From the NCBI RefSeq assembly GCF_000025565.1, contig NC_014121.1:992001-1056000 (forward strand): a DNA stretch of 64,000 nt. Direction: 5' to 3'. The stretch is from Enterobacter cloacae subsp. cloacae ATCC 13047 (lineage in GTDB: Bacteria; Pseudomonadota; Gammaproteobacteria; Enterobacterales; Enterobacteriaceae). Positions 61,889 to 64,000 of the stretch are shown here, in pieces. Made by a program: the position numbers and the translations under genes. Below the pieces are notes generated by a model, which was not told the origin of the DNA, made no database searches, and saw only the letters and a list, made by a program, of their open reading frames with translations. Each line of letters opens with the position of its first letter. Position 1 is the first letter of the stretch.

Positions 61889-62437
61889 ATGTCTAAATAC
61901 GTTATCCCCTCGAAGATCTTTCTGGAAATGGGCGGCTGGCGTCAGCCGTTGCTGATGGTCGACAGAATTGATGACTTCAAATATGGCGAAAATGGCTTTG
62001 TGAAGGTGACGAAGCATATCACCTACAACGAGCCCTATTTGCTCGGGCATTTCCCGGACGATCCGATCATGCCTGGGGTTATTATTTCTGAGATTTTTGG
62101 TCAGGCCAGCGAGTACCTCTCGTTCCTCACCGATATTTGCGATATTTACAACCAGACATACGGCACGGAACTGAAATCGTTACGCGATATTCATGCGCTC
62201 ATTCAGCGTGACGAGATGCGGGAGATCATTCGCACGCGCCGCGCGCAGGTTCGCGGTGTTCTGGCGGCCCAGAATTTGAAATTTAAAGATATTGCCTACC
62301 CAGGTGATTCGATTGAAGTGACCAGCAAGCTGGCATTTTCTGATGCCCATGGCTTTAAGCATTATTCCGTGACGGCTAACGTCGGCAAGCGGTTAATCAG
62401 CCATGGCACCATTATTAATTTCCGCGAAACAAAGTAA
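61889..62437 (+). CDS. FabZ-like 3-hydroxyacyl-ACP dehydratase (specialised paralogue)
   Basis: 182 residues, hot-dog fold. It keeps the FabZ active site at the same residue numbers as the housekeeping enzyme: His54 in YLLGHFPDDPIMPG and Glu68 in IISEIFGQ. It is longer (182 against 151) through an insert after about residue 75 (DIYNQTYGTELKSLRDIHALIQRDEMREIIRTRR). With an ACP and the remains of a FabG-like reductase beside it, it probably acts on acyl groups held by that dedicated ACP rather than in bulk fatty acid synthesis. Confidence 0.82.
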   Translation: MSKYVIPSKIFLEMGGWRQPLLMVDRIDDFKYGENGFVKVTKHITYNEPYLLGHFPDDPIMPGVIISEIFGQASEYLSFLTDICDIYNQTYGTELKSLRDIHALIQRDEMREIIRTRRAQVRGVLAAQNLKFKDIAYPGDSIEVTSKLAFSDAHGFKHYSVTANVGKRLISHGTIINFRETK

Positions 62438-62458
62438 ACCCCTGAGAGAGTTAAAACC

Positions 62459-62740
62459 ATGTCTACAATGAAAAACGAAATTGACCAGCGCAAGGACGTG
62501 CTGATGACAATTAAAACTGAGATTATTCAGCGTTTAAATATTCAGCGCGATGAGTCTCAAATTGATGATGATACCGCCCTGTTTGGTAATGGTTTAAAAC
62601 TGGACTCCGTTGATGCAACGGAAATCGTGGTCATGCTGGATAAAGTTTTCGATATCAAAGTGAGCGAAAGCGATGATCCTTCTTATATGAGAAGTATCAA
62701 CAATCTGGCGACGTTTATCATCCAGAAGAAAAAAGCTTAA
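62459..62740 (+). CDS. Acyl carrier protein (dedicated)
   Basis: 93 residues with the phosphopantetheine site Ser50 in GLKLDSVDATEIVV, where the usual DSL is DSV, and the helical pattern of ACPs (IIQRLNIQRDESQIDDDTALFG ... NNLATFIIQKKKA). It is quite different from primary-metabolism AcpP, so it is a pathway-specific carrier. A GAGAGAG ribosome site precedes the ATG at 62459; an alternative ATG is at 62468. Between the dehydratase and the GcvT-like gene. Confidence 0.85.
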   Translation: MSTMKNEIDQRKDVLMTIKTEIIQRLNIQRDESQIDDDTALFGNGLKLDSVDATEIVVMLDKVFDIKVSESDDPSYMRSINNLATFIIQKKKA

Positions 62741-62769
62741 TTTATCATTGCGAACAACAGGATCACGTT

Positions 62770-63930
62770 ATGAAGTCTCTTTATGATTTTCATTTAAAAA
62801 ACAATGCGAAAATGGGCATTTACAACAATGCCAACGTTCCTTCTGCCTATCACGATCCGATGGTGGAATATAAAGCCGTACGTGAAAATGCCCTGCTGGT
62901 GGACTATTCACACATGTCCATTGTCAGCGTGATGGGTGATGATGCCTGGGCACTGGTGAATTATTATGTCTCTGCCGATGTTTCAATTATCCGTGACGAG
63001 CAAGGGATCTACTCGCTGGTATTGAATGAAGACGGTACGGTGCGCGGTGATGTGTATGTGCTCTGCTCATCCGACGGCTACTACATCATGTCCGAGAACA
63101 TTCCGGCGGCGGAAATTATCACTGGCCTGAACGCCCTTCTGGAAAAAGCCGACGAACTGGATATCCAGGAAACCCCTGAAATTGCTGACATGCGCGAGCA
63201 GAACTGGGGCGCGATCATGGTAGAAGGGCCGTACTCCTGGGAGCTGATGTCTGAGATCCACGGTTTCGACGTGATTGGTCTGCCTTATTACGAGTACATG
63301 AATACCGACGACGAGCTGATGGTATTCCGCTGCGGTAAACACGGTGAATTCGCCTATATGGTTGTTGGTCAGCAGGAACAGCTGCTGGATCAGTGGCAGC
63401 AACTGCTGGAGCACGGCGGCAAATACCTGCTTCAGACTGGTGGGCTGGACTACCAGAAAATTGTACGTATCGAAAACCCAGGCTGGGATGACGCGCTGTG
63501 GGCTGAGTACAACCTCAATCCGGTAGAGCTACAGTTGCAATGGGCTGTGCAGTACGACAAAGAGGGCTTTGTGGGTAAAGACGCGGCCGAAGAGCTGTCT
63601 CACGGCGAAGGCGCACGCAAGGTGATCGGCATGATTGTCGAGGGCGAATGTTCAGGCATTGAATCCGGCGATAACGTACTGGTTGAGGGTCAGGTGGTAG
63701 GGAAAGTCGCTAAGGCTATCTATTCTCCAGCCCTGCAGTGCTTTATTGCCCTGGCGCTGATCGACAATGAATATGCATGGTCTGATATTAGCGGCTTTGC
63801 TATTCAAACGCGCTCTGAAACGGTAGCCGCGAAAACCAAAGGTATGCCATTTATTTATAACCTGAGCATGCTGGTTAATCCAACTGAACACAGTTTTGTG
63901 GATGCCTCTAAAGCGAAAAGCGCACTGTAA
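62770..63930 (+). CDS. GcvT-like aminomethyltransferase-family protein
   Basis: 386 residues resembling the T-protein/YgfZ folate-binding fold: VRENALLVDYSHMSIVSVMGDDAW (GcvT has a similar R-xx-A-xx-D-S-M-ixv-xG-xDA pattern), DEQGIYSLVLNEDGTVRGDVYVL, WGAIMVEGPYSWELMSEI, RCGKHGEFAYMVV, and a C-terminal beta-barrel domain (EGECSGIESGDNVLVEGQVVGKVAKAIYSPAL). The glycine-cleavage partners gcvH and gcvP are absent. Its place in an ACP operon suggests one-carbon or aminomethyl transfer to or from an acyl-ACP intermediate, which is inference. Last gene of the operon. Confidence 0.8.
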   Translation: MKSLYDFHLKNNAKMGIYNNANVPSAYHDPMVEYKAVRENALLVDYSHMSIVSVMGDDAWALVNYYVSADVSIIRDEQGIYSLVLNEDGTVRGDVYVLCSSDGYYIMSENIPAAEIITGLNALLEKADELDIQETPEIADMREQNWGAIMVEGPYSWELMSEIHGFDVIGLPYYEYMNTDDELMVFRCGKHGEFAYMVVGQQEQLLDQWQQLLEHGGKYLLQTGGLDYQKIVRIENPGWDDALWAEYNLNPVELQLQWAVQYDKEGFVGKDAAEELSHGEGARKVIGMIVEGECSGIESGDNVLVEGQVVGKVAKAIYSPALQCFIALALIDNEYAWSDISGFAIQTRSETVAAKTKGMPFIYNLSMLVNPTEHSFVDASKAKSAL

Positions 63931-63956
63931 TTATTAATCGAAACAGCGAGAAGCGA

Positions 63957-63985
63957 ATCCGTGGGAATAACACCACGGATCCTTT
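63957..63985 (+). terminator. Terminator after the GcvT-like gene
   Basis: ATCCGTGG (63957-63964) pairs with CCACGGAT (63973-63980), extended on both sides by AGCGA/TCGCT, followed by CCTTTT. It ends the acyl-carrier operon 27 bases after the stop, so the missing genes lay upstream, not downstream. Confidence 0.75.
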
Positions 63986-64000
63986 TCGCTGCTCATTGCC

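Overview
The window is a chromosomal segment of an Enterobacteriaceae bacterium, most likely Enterobacter or a close relative such as Lelliottia or Leclercia. The first 38 kb follow the E. coli gene order bamA-skp-lpxD-fabZ-lpxA-lpxB-rnhB-dnaE-accA-ldcC ... metNIQ-gmhB-rrnH-dkgB-yafC-yafD-yafE-mltD-gloB-yafS-rnhA-dnaQ-aspV. The proteins are highly similar to the E. coli ones but not identical. Family and species statements are from memory of these proteins; no search was run.

1-10.6 kb: the envelope/lipid A/DNA replication operon. It starts inside bamA (outer-membrane assembly) and continues with skp (periplasmic chaperone), lpxD/lpxA/lpxB (lipid A), fabZ and accA (fatty acids), rnhB and dnaE. 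Genes are tightly packed, with overlaps at lpxA/lpxB/rnhB, and a terminator follows accA. 10.7-17 kb: ldcC, yaeR, tilS, the reverse-strand pair yaeP-rof, yaeQ-arfB and nlpE. 17-22.7 kb, reverse strand: proS, rcsF-trmO and the methionine importer metNIQ with a MetJ operator. 22.8-28.98 kb: gmhB and a complete rRNA operon (P1/P2, 16S, tRNA-Ile, tRNA-Ala, 23S, 5S, tRNA-Asp). 29.1-38.4 kb: dkgB to dnaQ and tRNA-Asp aspV, with an MFS transporter gene placed between yafC and yafD.

38.4-64 kb: an accessory region beginning right after aspV and centred on the cell surface. It holds (i) a BapA-like giant Ig-repeat adhesin (about 4,880 residues if restored) that carries two separate one-base insertions and two sets of 1.56-1.58 kb tandem super-repeats; (ii) an OmpA-family peptidoglycan-binding protein; (iii) an AT-rich LuxR-type regulator divergent from (iv) a wza-wzb-wzc-like polysaccharide export/tyrosine kinase trio without any glycosyltransferase genes; (v) the 5' third-kilobase of a filamentous haemagglutinin (TpsA) gene; (vi) a complete 1,057-bp IS903-type element; and (vii) the 3' part of a specialised acyl-carrier operon: the last 41 codons of a FabG-like reductase, a FabZ-like dehydratase, an acyl carrier protein and a GcvT-like folate-type protein, closed by a terminator.

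The most informative observations are at the IS903 element and in the adhesin. IS903 has no 9-bp target duplication and joins tpsA directly to the middle of the fabG-like gene, which is the signature of an IS-mediated deletion that removed the rest of tpsA and the front of the acyl-carrier operon. The adhesin's two insertions each sit in a repeat whose sister copy lacks the extra base, so they are either real inactivating mutations or uncorrected assembly errors. The dehydratase-ACP-GcvT set is the least familiar gene combination here and the best candidate for an undescribed pathway, but this genome copy appears to be a remnant.
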